DNA of 48,050 bases from DASVRZ01 sp038228695 (GTDB lineage Bacteria; Verrucomicrobiota; Verrucomicrobiia; Chthoniobacterales; DASVRZ01): positions 1-48,050 of the forward strand of contig JBBRPA010000028.1 in assembly GCA_038228695.1 (NCBI GenBank), read 5' to 3'. How positions within the stretch are numbered: the stretch's first letter is position 1; the number at the start of each line of letters is the position of its first letter. Below the pieces are notes generated by a model. It saw only the letters and a list, made by a program, of their open reading frames with translations. It did no database searches and had not been told where the DNA came from. This document shows, piece after piece, positions 32,779-42,105 of the stretch. Made by a program: the position numbers and the translations under genes.

Positions 32779-34896
32779 ATGAAAAAAACGCTTCTTGTGC
32801 CCTTTGCCTTGGTCGGTGCCGTTGCCCTCGCCTTGTCGGCCTGCGACCCAAAATCCAACAGCGCCGCCGATGCTGCCCGCGAAAAACAGCTCCAAGACAT
32901 GCAGGCGAAAATCGACGCCTTGAGCACGCAATCCGCCGCGCTCAACCAGCAAATCGCCGATCGAGACGCTAGCGATCTAGCTTCGAAACGTGACCAACTC
33001 GACAAAGAGCAAGCCGACGTGGAAAATCAGCGCGCTAAACTGGAGGCCGACCGAAGCGCTCTCGCTGACGCCACGCCCGTCGCGCGATATGTCCCAGACG
33101 AACCGATCGCCCGCGGCACCTCCGACTCTTCCAACGAACCGATTTACCAAGGCAAATCGGAGACTTACGACGAGCCTGTTTACCAAGGTAAACCCGCCAC
33201 CTACGACGTATTTTATTCCAAATTGGATGATGACGGCGACTGGGTGGATTCCGACCAATATGGATACATCTGGCGTCCGAACGTGGCACGCAACTCGAGC
33301 TGGCGCCCTTACACCGATGGCCGTTGGGTTGACACCGACCGGGGTTGGACATGGGACTCAAACGAGCGTTTTGGCTGGGCGACTTATCATTATGGCCGTT
33401 GGGTGAATTTGAACCACTCGGGCTGGTGCTGGGTTCCCGGCAACGAATGGGCCCCCGCCTGGGTCTCTTGGCGCACCAGCGATCGTTACGTTGGCTGGGC
33501 ACCGCTCCCACCCGAAGCCCGAATCGAGCGCGGGGGCAGCATCACCGCCGCCATTGACATCAGCTTCGGCACCGGCCCGGCCTTCTTTTCCTTCGTGGAT
33601 AACTCCGATTTCGGCGACGAAACCTATGTGGGTCGCGTGGTTCCGGCGGAGCAAAACATCACCATCATCAATCAGACGACCAACGTCACCAACATCACCT
33701 ACGTCAATCGCGTGGTAAATAACTACGGCCCCGATTACGATCAGATCGCCCGTAAAAGCCGGAAGCCGGTTAATCGCTACCAGCTCGATCTCGCGCGCGG
33801 CGCGCAGTTTGATCGGAACGCCGCCCGACCCCGTGCGAATGGCAACCGGTTGACCGTCGTCGCCCCCGTTATCAACGTGAACCAGAAGGTCAACCAGACC
33901 ATTCGCCCCGCCAAGGTGGGACAAAAAATCGTCCAAGCCGATCGTGAAAAAGGCTGGAAGGGATTGAACCCCGCGCAGCGGAAAACGGCTCAGGAAAATC
34001 TCGCTCGCCAAGCGGATCGCCAAGCGCAGATTCGTCAGGCCCAACAGGAACAACAAAAAGCCCGGAACGTAAAAGCTGGGAACCCCGCACCCGTGCCTGT
34101 GGTGAATCCTGCGACAACCCCAGCCCTGGTTGAAACCGTTCCGACGGCTCCAACCCCGGCGCCAGTCGTTGCCGATACCACCCCGACTCAACCGCCGCCC
34201 AATCCCGCTGCCCAAAACAAACGCCCGAATTCCGGCCAGCCCCTCACGCCAGAACAGCAAAAGGCGCGCAACGCCCAGAACGGGAAACCAAATCATAAAC
34301 CTAACGGCCAACCGAATGCCCAGCCCAACCGGCCGCAAAAGCAGACGCCGGTCATCCCTCCACCCGTTACGGAAACTCCCGTAGTCGCGACGCTGCCTGA
34401 AAACACCCCACAGGCCACTCCCGATGCGCCCGCCGCTCAGGCGCAGGAAGCCGTTCGTAAGCAACGCCAGAACGATGCCGCCCAACAAGCGCAGCGGGAG
34501 CAACAGGCCCAGGCCGCCCGCCAGCAAGCCGCAAAACAGCAGCGAGAGCAACAAGCCCAAGAGGCGCGTCAGCAAGCCGTGCAACAGCAGCGAGAGCAAC
34601 AAGCCCAAGACGCGCGTCAGCAAGCGGCCCGTCGCCAACAAGCCGAAGCTCAGGCCGTGCGTCAGTCCGCTGCTAACCAAGCGGACCGCGAAAACGCTCG
34701 CCGCCAGCAGGCTGAAGCTCAGCAAGCCCGCCAATCAGCCGCTGAACGCTCTGCGCGACAGGCGCAAGAAAATCAACCTCGCCGCGAAGTGCAACAGCAA
34801 CGCCAGCCTCGCGAGGACGCCCCGCGCGACCAGAAACGCAGCAAACCAACGCCCACGCCGGACGACGGCAATCCGCGCGCCAGCCGCCCACAATAA
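32779..34896 (+). CDS. WxxGxW-repeat lipoprotein with Gln/Arg-rich coiled C-terminus
   Basis: 705 residues. The N-terminus K-K-T-L-L-V-P-F-A-L-V-G-A-V-A-L-A-L-S-A-C is a lipobox; a coiled coil follows (about 35-100). The middle (about 150-260) carries aromatic repeats of the DUF6600/BcpO-type family: W-R-P-Y-T-D-G-R-W, Y-H-Y-G-R-W, W-A-P-A-W-V-S-W-R, Y-V-G-W-A-P-L. The second half is low-complexity, Pro/Gln/Ala/Arg-rich, and includes three 16-residue repeats near 573-620 (R-E-Q-Q-A-Q-x-A-R-Q-Q-A). It probably sits at the outer membrane or periplasm. The function is unknown. Confidence 0.75.
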   Translation: MKKTLLVPFALVGAVALALSACDPKSNSAADAAREKQLQDMQAKIDALSTQSAALNQQIADRDASDLASKRDQLDKEQADVENQRAKLEADRSALADATPVARYVPDEPIARGTSDSSNEPIYQGKSETYDEPVYQGKPATYDVFYSKLDDDGDWVDSDQYGYIWRPNVARNSSWRPYTDGRWVDTDRGWTWDSNERFGWATYHYGRWVNLNHSGWCWVPGNEWAPAWVSWRTSDRYVGWAPLPPEARIERGGSITAAIDISFGTGPAFFSFVDNSDFGDETYVGRVVPAEQNITIINQTTNVTNITYVNRVVNNYGPDYDQIARKSRKPVNRYQLDLARGAQFDRNAARPRANGNRLTVVAPVINVNQKVNQTIRPAKVGQKIVQADREKGWKGLNPAQRKTAQENLARQADRQAQIRQAQQEQQKARNVKAGNPAPVPVVNPATTPALVETVPTAPTPAPVVADTTPTQPPPNPAAQNKRPNSGQPLTPEQQKARNAQNGKPNHKPNGQPNAQPNRPQKQTPVIPPPVTETPVVATLPENTPQATPDAPAAQAQEAVRKQRQNDAAQQAQREQQAQAARQQAAKQQREQQAQEARQQAVQQQREQQAQDARQQAARRQQAEAQAVRQSAANQADRENARRQQAEAQQARQSAAERSARQAQENQPRREVQQQRQPREDAPRDQKRSKPTPTPDDGNPRASRPQ
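34495..34638 (+). repeat. Three 48-bp tandem repeats in the lipoprotein gene
   Basis: Three in-frame 16-residue units (R-E-Q-Q-A-Q-x-A-R-Q-Q-A-...) start at 34495, 34543 and 34591. The repeat number is probably variable between strains. Confidence 0.75.
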
Positions 34897-34920
34897 CGGC
34901 GCAATCCTTCGCCGTGCTCC

Positions 34921-36339
34921 TTACCAGGTGTATTTCACCGTGTAAGTGATCACTTTTTCGCCGTCCTTCTCAACGGTCACGGGGAAATGGACCGTGTTGC
35001 TATCTTCCTTCACCCATTTGTCGCTCGATTCCGTAATTTCCCACTGGTTCCAGCGATAGAGCGTTTCCTTCACTACCACCTCGACGGGCGTGTCCTTGTG
35101 ATTACGGACCTTGATTTCGAAACTCTCCGTCGCCACGTTGCGATTCGAGTTGACGGTAAAATTCGTCCGCTTCCGCTCGCCGACAATGTCGAAGGCGTCG
35201 CCCGTTGTTACCCGGATTTTCTCGTCTTTCGGCGTGTGATCGATTTCGTCCTCGCCGACAAATTCGAGCGAATTATCCGCCGGATCACGCTTCGAGATGC
35301 GGATTTTCCCCTTCGGTAAGGCCATGCCAAGGTGATTCCCCTTCGTGTTCGCGATCTCAAAAAAGACCTTCACTTTCTTGTTCGCGTTCTCCGAGCCAAA
35401 GTCGTTGCCCATTTGCAAGCCGCCGTAGAAACGAAACTGCGGCTGGCCGTCGTAGAGGTAGATTTTCTTAAGCGGAATAGCGTTCGCGCTGAGAAGTTCG
35501 ATCTGTTTCGTCTGGCTATCGGCGACGGTGGCTGGGCGTCCGAGGGTGTAGAGGTGGTATTCAAAAAACGATTTCTCTGCGAATCCAGCTTCGTCCGCCA
35601 CGTTGCTTCTCGAACCCATGGCTAACATCGCTGGCGCCGACACAACCTGCGGTTGCACCCGGTTTACATCGCCCGCGACCAACTTCAACCTTGCCTCCTT
35701 GTAAGTCGCGCCGGACTGATTATTGATCGTCACCCAACCACCGAGATCGGCCTGCGTTTCGTCACCGTTCAAGACCAGATTATAGTCCGCCGTCCAACTG
35801 ATTCCCTGCGTCTGATACGCGATCTCCACCGTCTGGTCGCCTGGTTTTTCCGTCGCCACTTTCCAGACCAATGAAGGCCGCGTGATCAGCCCCTCCGGTA
35901 ACGACCCAAACTGGATGTCCACCACATTTTGCGGACGCTGGATCATCGCCAAGCCTTTCTCGCCGCCTTGGTTGAGCACGATTTGCCCGGGGTCGAAGCT
36001 TTGCAATTTTCCGGAATACGTCACCCCGCCCGCCGTCTTCACCGTGATGTCGCGGTCCACATATTTTTCGAGCAACTTATCCGCTGAGACCAAATCGTAT
36101 TCGTAATTTTGCTCTAGCACTTTTGCTTCCGGATCGGTCAGCGACAGAAAATGTACACTCGTCGGGTCGATCTGTTTCGCCACATCTTGGAAGCGCACGA
36201 GCCCGTCCTTGATTGAGAGTTTCCGCGTCTCGCGGACCACGCCGAAGTTTTGGTTGTAGATGGTGAGCGCCACCCCGGGATCGCGATCAGCGGCTGTGGC
36301 AACAGTGAGGGTGGCTAGGAGGGCGAGGATAGTTTTCAT
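34921..36339 (-). CDS. Secreted DUF4139 domain protein
   Basis: 472 residues with a signal peptide (M-K-T-I-L-A-L-L-A-T-L-T-V-A-T-A). It begins D-P-G-V-A-L-T-I-Y-N-Q-N-F-G-V-V-R-E, then has Q-D-V-A-K-Q-I-D-P-T-S-V, W-T-A-D-Y-N-L-V-L and a DUF4139 C-terminal half rich in V-x-N-x-K-x-x-x-V-x-V-x-E. The gene is convergent with the WxxGxW lipoprotein. DUF4139 proteins are secreted beta proteins of unknown role. Family call only. Confidence 0.85.
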   Translation of the reverse strand: MKTILALLATLTVATAADRDPGVALTIYNQNFGVVRETRKLSIKDGLVRFQDVAKQIDPTSVHFLSLTDPEAKVLEQNYEYDLVSADKLLEKYVDRDITVKTAGGVTYSGKLQSFDPGQIVLNQGGEKGLAMIQRPQNVVDIQFGSLPEGLITRPSLVWKVATEKPGDQTVEIAYQTQGISWTADYNLVLNGDETQADLGGWVTINNQSGATYKEARLKLVAGDVNRVQPQVVSAPAMLAMGSRSNVADEAGFAEKSFFEYHLYTLGRPATVADSQTKQIELLSANAIPLKKIYLYDGQPQFRFYGGLQMGNDFGSENANKKVKVFFEIANTKGNHLGMALPKGKIRISKRDPADNSLEFVGEDEIDHTPKDEKIRVTTGDAFDIVGERKRTNFTVNSNRNVATESFEIKVRNHKDTPVEVVVKETLYRWNQWEITESSDKWVKEDSNTVHFPVTVEKDGEKVITYTVKYTW

Positions 36340-36411
36340 AGTTAAAGAACGCGTGGAACGGCGAATCCTTAGACGCTACAGAAAGTTTGCCGAAACTTGA
36401 AGGCGAAAACG

Positions 36412-38106
36412 TTAGACCCGGAAAATCGAGCCCAGTTTCTTTCCTAAGATCACGCTCGCCCCGAGGATCGTCACCCCGAGAAAAACCATTGCCCAGACAC
36501 CGAGCGCGGAAGCGACAAAACGGCCCTCGCCTAACAATTGGAAGAGTTCGTAGATCGCTTTGGTGATCGGAAAGTGCTGTTGTTTCTGCGCGAGGATAAG
36601 TGAGTCGGAGACTTCAAGCATCGCGAAGGAAAAAGCCAGCAACCCACCAGCGAGCAGGTTCGCAGTAATCAACGGCAGGGTGATTTTACGCAACGCGCGC
36701 AATGGAGACGCCCCGAGATTTTGCGCGGCTTCCTCCAGAGTCACGCTGGTTTGCTGGAACCCGGCCGCTGCCGAGCGCACAACGTAAGGCAGACGGCGGA
36801 TGGAGTAGGCGATGACTAACAAAAGCGTCGGATCGGCTGTCGGATTCATCCAGGAAAATGGGCGGCCTTCTTGTGTCATAGCAATGTAGCCGAAGGCTAA
36901 GACCAACCACGGAACGGCAAGCGGGAGCATGGCAATAGCGTCGAGAATATTTCTTCCAATTAACGTGGTGCGGACCACGACATAGGCAACCGCGGTGCCA
37001 AGAATGATGTCGAAGAAAGTGGAGAAGGAGGCGTATTTCAGACTGTTCGCAATCGAGGGCACGGTCAGCCCGTGGCCGAGGGCGGCGTGGTAGTGATCGA
37101 GAGTGAAACCCTCCGGGAGAATCGTGGCATACCAGTCGTGCGAGACGGAGACGAGGATGACCCCGAGGTGCGGAAGCATGGCGACGAGGGTGACGGCGAC
37201 AAAGGTTAGCAAACAGAGCAGTCCACCGATTTTCCCCGTTGGTTTCGCGCCGCCGGTGCTGGTCGCTTTCGACATCATGGCGTGGCTGTTTCTGCCGAAA
37301 AGGAGTTTGCTCGTGAGGTAAAGCAGGATGGTGCTAACTAACATCACCGCGACCAAGGCGTAAGGAAACGGGTTCCCGGCGATGTCTTTGATTCCATAGA
37401 AAATCTGCACCGGGGTGACGCGCGTGTAGTCGAACATCAGCGGCACACCGAGTTCGGTGAAGGCCCAGATGAAGACGATAGTACCGCCCGCAAAAAAACC
37501 GGGCATAATCAGCGGGAGAGTAATTTTCCAGAATTTGCGGAAGCCGGTGCAGCCGAGGTTTTCAGCGGCCTCGTCCAAGGCCGGGTCCACATTGGCGAGG
37601 ACGGCGGTGAGGTTGAGAAAAAGAATGGGGTAAAGGTGCAGGGCATTGAGCAAGACCACTCCCCAGAAGCGTCCGTTGCCCAGCCAGTCGAAGGGATGCG
37701 CGGGATCCATTAGGCCAAGATATTCGAGCAGAACATTGAGCGAACCTTGCAGACCGAGGATTTGTTTGAGCCCGATCGCGCCGACGAAGGGCGGAAGAAT
37801 CATCGGCACGAGGACAAGCGCGGTGAGGAGTTTTTTCCCCGGAAACTCGAAGCGGTCAGCCAGCCAAGCGAGGGGTAGGGCGAGGGCGATGGTGGCGAGT
37901 GTGCTGCAGATGGCGAGCAGGAAGGCGTTCTGCAAACCCTCGCGGTAAATCGGGTTTTGAAACACGCCGAAGATGTAATCCAGAGTGAGACCGCCGTTGG
38001 CATCGCGGAAGGCACCGCCAACCGTTAGCGCAATGGGATAAAGAAAAAATGCGCCGAAAAAAAGGCCGACGATGAGATAAACCGCGATGGCAAGCGTCCG
38101 TGACAC
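36412..38106 (-). CDS. Two-domain ABC transporter permease (FbpB/iron(III)-type)
   Basis: 564 residues from GTG 38106. Two BPD-type permease halves are fused, each with an EAA loop: D-E-A-A-E-N-L-G-C-T-G-F-R-K (near 181) and E-E-A-A-Q-N-L-G-A-S-P-L-R-A (near 467). About 12 membrane segments are expected. This architecture is typical of FbpB-like ferric, thiamine or spermidine/putrescine importers. The binding protein and ATPase genes are absent from this window. The 5' end abuts a small membrane-protein gene on the same strand. Confidence 0.9.
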   Translation of the reverse strand: MSRTLAIAVYLIVGLFFGAFFLYPIALTVGGAFRDANGGLTLDYIFGVFQNPIYREGLQNAFLLAICSTLATIALALPLAWLADRFEFPGKKLLTALVLVPMILPPFVGAIGLKQILGLQGSLNVLLEYLGLMDPAHPFDWLGNGRFWGVVLLNALHLYPILFLNLTAVLANVDPALDEAAENLGCTGFRKFWKITLPLIMPGFFAGGTIVFIWAFTELGVPLMFDYTRVTPVQIFYGIKDIAGNPFPYALVAVMLVSTILLYLTSKLLFGRNSHAMMSKATSTGGAKPTGKIGGLLCLLTFVAVTLVAMLPHLGVILVSVSHDWYATILPEGFTLDHYHAALGHGLTVPSIANSLKYASFSTFFDIILGTAVAYVVVRTTLIGRNILDAIAMLPLAVPWLVLAFGYIAMTQEGRPFSWMNPTADPTLLLVIAYSIRRLPYVVRSAAAGFQQTSVTLEEAAQNLGASPLRALRKITLPLITANLLAGGLLAFSFAMLEVSDSLILAQKQQHFPITKAIYELFQLLGEGRFVASALGVWAMVFLGVTILGASVILGKKLGSIFRV

Positions 38107-38134
38107 GCGGAGATCCCTAACAGCTTGCGGAAAG

Positions 38135-38701
38135 TTAGAAAACCGATTTCTCTTTTTCAGGGATGCTTTTTTCCGGGAGGAACTCTGGATTGTCCGAGAT
38201 ACGATACATCAAATTCCAGAACCAGCCGGCGATGCGTGGGGTCATTTCGTCAAACCATTGTGCGACCCGGAAATAGAGCGAGAGCCGCGAAAGGAGCATC
38301 GAGGTGGAACCGATCGCGAGCAGGCCGCAGAACCATCCGGTTAATGACGACAGACTCAGGTCGAGCCGGGCAGAAAACCAGAAGATCGGAATCCAGCCTA
38401 CTGGCATCAGGATCGCACAAAGAATAATCTGCCTCCGCCAGCGCGGACGGACGAGGTTCCATTGAAAAAACTCCGGTGGCACGGGAGCCCGGTCATGCCC
38501 AACGCCATCAAGAAAATTCCCGGGCAAGGCGACCTGGTAATCCAGCCAAGTTAAGAGCGGGATGGAGAGCAGCGCCGTTAGCAGGGTGGGAAAAACGGGG
38601 AGGGGAAAGAGATACTCAAAAAGCAATTCCATCATCCACGCCAGAACGCCGATGATGAAGAGAATCTCGAACACAGGAACAGCTACGCCCGCCGTTGGCA
38701 T
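38135..38701 (-). CDS. Hypothetical integral membrane protein
   Basis: 188 residues with at least four hydrophobic segments: V-F-E-I-L-F-I-I-G-V-L-A-W-M-M, F-P-T-L-L-T-A-L-L-S-I-P-L-L, I-I-L-C-A-I-L-M-P-V-G-W-I-P-I-F-W and L-T-G-W-F-C-G-L-L-A-I-G. The C-terminal tail is charged. I do not recognise it. It lies 28 bp upstream of the FbpB-type permease on the same strand, so it may share its transcript. Confidence 0.55.
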   Translation of the reverse strand: MPTAGVAVPVFEILFIIGVLAWMMELLFEYLFPLPVFPTLLTALLSIPLLTWLDYQVALPGNFLDGVGHDRAPVPPEFFQWNLVRPRWRRQIILCAILMPVGWIPIFWFSARLDLSLSSLTGWFCGLLAIGSTSMLLSRLSLYFRVAQWFDEMTPRIAGWFWNLMYRISDNPEFLPEKSIPEKEKSVF

Positions 38702-38707
38702 TCGGCC

Positions 38708-38745
38708 ACAAAAAAACCGCGCCCGGTGAGGGGCGCGGTTCCTTT
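38708..38745 (-). terminator. Intrinsic terminator after the LTXXQ-like gene
   Basis: AACCGCGCCC (38715-38724) pairs with GGGCGCGGTT (38731-38740). On the minus strand the stem is followed by a T-run (the A-run at 38710-38716), terminating the 38771-39295 gene. A T-run on the + side makes it potentially bidirectional. Confidence 0.85.
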
Positions 38746-38770
38746 TTAAGAATCCAGAAGGTGCTCTGAA

Positions 38771-39295
38771 TTAGGCTGCGGGCGAAGGGCTCGCTGTCGG
38801 CGCAGGCGGCATTGGGCATTTCGGAGCATCGCCGGGTCCATGTTCACCGTGCTCTTTGCGGTTTTTCTTCACGGTTTCCCACTTGGTTTGCTGCTCGGGT
38901 GTGAGCACGGCTTTGACGGCAGCATCGACTTCAGCGCGAGCGGCTCCCATTTTAGCTTTGCGGCCGCTTTGGTCAGGCGCAGCGCCTTTGTTGGCTTTGT
39001 ATTCGGCGCGCATTTTCTCGGCTTCGTTTTTGAAGATCTGGCGGATTTTTGTGACTTGATCCGGTGTGAGCGCGAGGGCTTCGGTCATTTTCTTGAGACG
39101 CTCCTCGGGAGAGGGTCTGCCTTTTCGGCCTCTGTCGCCTGGTTCACCTCGACCTCCGTTTCCTGGGCCGCTTTTTTCAGGACCGAACTTGGGCGGTGCG
39201 CCCGGTGTAGGAGTCGCCACTTCTTGGGCAAGGCTTTGATGGAGCATGGCACTGGTGGCGATGCATGTGGTGATGATGAAGGATTTGAATTTCAT
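38771..39295 (-). CDS. LTXXQ/Spy-CpxP-like periplasmic protein
   Basis: 174 residues: signal peptide (F-I-I-T-T-C-I-A-T-S-A-M-L-H-Q-S-L-A-Q), a Gly/Pro/Arg-rich linker, then a helical region with two L-T-P-x-Q motifs (L-A-L-T-P-D-Q-V-T-K-I and V-L-T-P-E-Q-Q-T-K-W), as in Spy/CpxP-type envelope-stress chaperones. It ends in a Pro/Ala-rich tail. The family link is by motif only. It is flanked by hemB upstream and a terminator downstream. Confidence 0.65.
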   Translation of the reverse strand: MKFKSFIITTCIATSAMLHQSLAQEVATPTPGAPPKFGPEKSGPGNGGRGEPGDRGRKGRPSPEERLKKMTEALALTPDQVTKIRQIFKNEAEKMRAEYKANKGAAPDQSGRKAKMGAARAEVDAAVKAVLTPEQQTKWETVKKNRKEHGEHGPGDAPKCPMPPAPTASPSPAA

Positions 39296-39356
39296 AGTGC
39301 AGTTTGGATAACTGTGATTAGAAACTCGCCGGGCCGCAAAAAGTTGCGGAAATGTT

Positions 39357-40343
39357 TTATGATCTGAGCCAGCCGGGAATTTGCGCAGCCCAGTAAGTGA
39401 TAATCAAATCGGCTCCGGCGCGGCGAAAAGCGGTCATGGTTTCGATTACAACGCGTTGTTCGTCGAGCCAGCCGTTGGCAGCAGCGGCCTTAACCATGGC
39501 GTATTCACCGCTAACATTGTAAACGGCGGTCGGGCGCTGGAATCTTTCTTTCACGCGCCAGAGGATGTCGAGGTAGAGCAAACCCGGTTTGACCATGATA
39601 ATATCTGCGCCCTCCGCGAGATCGAGGGCCGTTTCGTGCAGCGCCTCGAGTGCGTTGGCTGGGTCCATTTGATAGCTTCGGCGGTCGCCCATGAGCGGAG
39701 CGCTTTCCGCCGCATCGCGAAACGGGCCATACATCGCGGAACAAAACTTCGCCGAGTAACTCATGATCGGGAGATGCTCGAAATGCGCCGCGTCCAAGGC
39801 TTGGCGGATCGCGCCGACGCGCCCGTCCATCATGTCGCTCGGCGCCACCATGTCCGCTCCGGCTTGCGCATGCGAAACAGCGACGCGGGCTAGAATCTCG
39901 ACCGACTCATCGTTCAGAACCGCAAAATGTCCGTGCGCTTCGTGAACCACGCCGCAGTGTCCGTGGGACATATATTCGCAGAGACAAACATCCGTAATCA
40001 CGAGCAGGCTGGGGACGGTTTGCTTGATCACGCGCACCGCCTTTTGCACCACACCTTCTTCAGCGGAAGCTCCGGAAGCGTGAGGGTCTTTTTCCGCTGG
40101 AATACCAAAAAGCAACACGCCCGCCACCCCGGCCTCCGCAAGGCGCGTAGCTTCAGCGGCGACTTCGCTCACCGGGAGCTGAAATATTCCCGGCATGCTA
40201 GAAATGGGACGCGGCTTCGTGATGTTTTCGGAAACGAAGAGCGGTTGGATGAAGTGGTTCGCGGAAAGCCGCGTTTCCGAAATCATCTCTCGCAAAACCG
40301 CATTTCCGCGCAAGCGCCTCGGACGATGAACCAATGGTGACAT
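39357..40343 (-). CDS. hemB: Delta-aminolevulinic acid dehydratase (porphobilinogen synthase)
   Basis: 328 residues. HemB condenses two 5-aminolevulinate molecules into porphobilinogen for haem synthesis. The zinc-type metal loop is D-V-C-L-C-E-Y-M-S-H-G-H-C-G. Catalytic lysines lie in M-S-Y-S-A-K-F-C-S-A-M-Y-G-P-F-R-D-A-A and I-M-V-K-P-G-L-L-Y-L-D. The N-terminal R-R-L-R-G-N-A-V-L-R is typical. It is a single gene with the LTXXQ-like gene downstream on the same strand. Confidence 0.97.
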   Translation of the reverse strand: MSPLVHRPRRLRGNAVLREMISETRLSANHFIQPLFVSENITKPRPISSMPGIFQLPVSEVAAEATRLAEAGVAGVLLFGIPAEKDPHASGASAEEGVVQKAVRVIKQTVPSLLVITDVCLCEYMSHGHCGVVHEAHGHFAVLNDESVEILARVAVSHAQAGADMVAPSDMMDGRVGAIRQALDAAHFEHLPIMSYSAKFCSAMYGPFRDAAESAPLMGDRRSYQMDPANALEALHETALDLAEGADIIMVKPGLLYLDILWRVKERFQRPTAVYNVSGEYAMVKAAAANGWLDEQRVVIETMTAFRRAGADLIITYWAAQIPGWLRS

Positions 40344-40386
40344 GGGTCAGATATAAGGCCGGAACGGAAAACGTAAAATTGGAAAA

Positions 40387-41355
40387 TCAACCCGCCGTCC
40401 CATCTCGGGTCACCGCACGGTAGGAGGGGAGGAGAATTAATCCGCCAAGACCCCACGCTGTCGTGAGCAACGCCCCGCCGAGCGAAATCAGCACAGCTTG
40501 CGCCTCGGGCACGTGGCACAGATCGCCGAGCAGGACCGTGAACAAATGTTCGCGCACCCCGAAGCCAGCGACGCTAACCGGCATTGCGGAAACAATGTCC
40601 ACCGTGGGCATGATCGCAAAAAAATCGAGCAACGGAATCTGCACCCGGAACGCTCGGGCTGCGCAATAGAACGTCATGAAATAGGATAGGAAAATAAAAA
40701 CCGACAGGCCGGCTGCCACCAGCGCCTCGCGCCAATGCACCAGGAATTGCCGGTAGGCGGTGGCGAATTCCAACGCCTTTTTCCGGCCCGGTCCCCATTG
40801 CGGAATGCGCTCCGCAACACCTCGTAATGAGAGCAGGAGCGAGAGTGCGAATAACGCTCCGATGACGATCAGATAGAGATAGATAAAACGAATCAGCCCG
40901 GCGACCGCCACACTTCTGCGGAGCCAATCCAAACGGTCGGTCATGAACAGCAACGAGCAAAAGACCAGCGCGCCCACCCCACTCATCCGATCCATCGCTA
41001 CCGACATCAGTGCGGCCGGTTTCCGGCAGCCGCGAGCCGCGAGCCAGATCACTTTAACCGCATCGCCACCGACCGCTCCGATCAGAAAGCTGTTAAAGAA
41101 CGCTCCCACCATTCCAATCCGGAAAACTTCTCGCGGAGTCACCGGCAGCCCGAGCATTCGCACAAAAATACCCCAGCGAAAAATCCCGATGAAAATCCCC
41201 AGCCCAGCCACTAGCCCACCGGCGAGCAACCATCCGGGTTCGGCCTCCTCCAACACGCGACCGAGATGAGCACGCAAATCCGCCCGCGAAAAAATCCAGA
41301 TGAGCAGTCCAAGACTGACGAGGATTTGAAATCCGAAAATGAACTTCTTGCGCAT
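40387..41355 (-). CDS. Flippase-like/lysylphosphatidylglycerol-synthase TM domain protein
   Basis: About 322 residues from ATG 41355; a GTG at 41364 adds three. It is a polytopic membrane protein of the UPF0104/AglD type: G-L-G-I-F-I-G-I-F-R-W near residue 55, G-A-F-F-N-S-F-L-I-G-A-V-G-G-D-A-V-K near 90, M-D-R-M-S-G-V and P-V-S-V-A-G-F-G-V-R-E near 270. The family is implicated in lipid-linked glycan handling or lysyl-PG synthesis. The substrate is unknown. It lies upstream of hemB on the same strand. Confidence 0.8.
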   Translation of the reverse strand: MRKKFIFGFQILVSLGLLIWIFSRADLRAHLGRVLEEAEPGWLLAGGLVAGLGIFIGIFRWGIFVRMLGLPVTPREVFRIGMVGAFFNSFLIGAVGGDAVKVIWLAARGCRKPAALMSVAMDRMSGVGALVFCSLLFMTDRLDWLRRSVAVAGLIRFIYLYLIVIGALFALSLLLSLRGVAERIPQWGPGRKKALEFATAYRQFLVHWREALVAAGLSVFIFLSYFMTFYCAARAFRVQIPLLDFFAIMPTVDIVSAMPVSVAGFGVREHLFTVLLGDLCHVPEAQAVLISLGGALLTTAWGLGGLILLPSYRAVTRDGTAG

Positions 41356-41445
41356 GCGAACCACAGAGCTACCGACAGAGCCGCGCAGAATCTAGGATAA
41401 ACCGCGCTCGCAGAACGCGCCGCTTTCGATATTCTTCATAGGCCC

Positions 41446-42105
41446 ATGCGATTTTCCCCCGTGCTCCTCTTCCTATCATTGCCGATGTTCGGCGCCGGGA
41501 CGGTTAATCTTGCTCCCGTCGGAAAGTGGATCGCCGGTCAGCGCGAACTCCAATCGCTGACCGCTGACTTCGTCCAGACGCGTTCTTTGAAAACCTTGCG
41601 CGACCCACTCGCCAATCCCGGTCGGCTCTACTTCCGGGCACCGGACGCCTTCCGTTGGGAACTCGGCCAACCAGCCCGCGCCATTCTCCTCCGGAATCGA
41701 GACCACGTGTTTTTGATCGAACCCGCGAAGAAAAAAGCGACCCGGTTTTCCGCATCCGCGCTGGAGCCTAAATCTGGAACGCAAGGACTCTTGATGATGA
41801 AATTTCCGATGGCGAAAAACGTGGAAGATTTCAAGGCGCAATTCGATGTCATCGACCTCCAGGAGATCGAGAATGATTGCGAGGTTTCGTTGCTCCCGAA
41901 AGACGCAAACGCGCGCAAGTTTCTCCAGTCGCTCACCTTTCGCTTCGTGAAATCCACTGGCGAACTCCGCTTCTTTGAAATGACCACCCGCGAAGGCTCG
42001 AAGCTGCGGAATGATTTTTCCCATGTCCGGGTGAATGAAAAAATCGACCCTGCGATTTTTGAATACGACTTAGCTGGATTCGAGATTACGGATGCGAAGA
42101 ACTAA
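41446..42105 (+). CDS. LolA-like outer-membrane lipoprotein carrier
   Basis: 219 residues with a short signal peptide (P-V-L-L-F-L-S-L-P-M-F-G-A-G). The body is LolA-like: L-T-A-D-F-V-Q-T-R-S-L-K-T-L, G-R-L-Y-F-R-A-P-D-A-F-R-W-E, and later F-D-V-I-D-L. LolA-like proteins next to MMPL exporters are a hallmark of aryl-polyene and flexirubin pigment loci (family knowledge). It overlaps the MMPL gene by 14 nt, so translation is coupled. Confidence 0.85.
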   Translation: MRFSPVLLFLSLPMFGAGTVNLAPVGKWIAGQRELQSLTADFVQTRSLKTLRDPLANPGRLYFRAPDAFRWELGQPARAILLRNRDHVFLIEPAKKKATRFSASALEPKSGTQGLLMMKFPMAKNVEDFKAQFDVIDLQEIENDCEVSLLPKDANARKFLQSLTFRFVKSTGELRFFEMTTREGSKLRNDFSHVRVNEKIDPAIFEYDLAGFEITDAKN

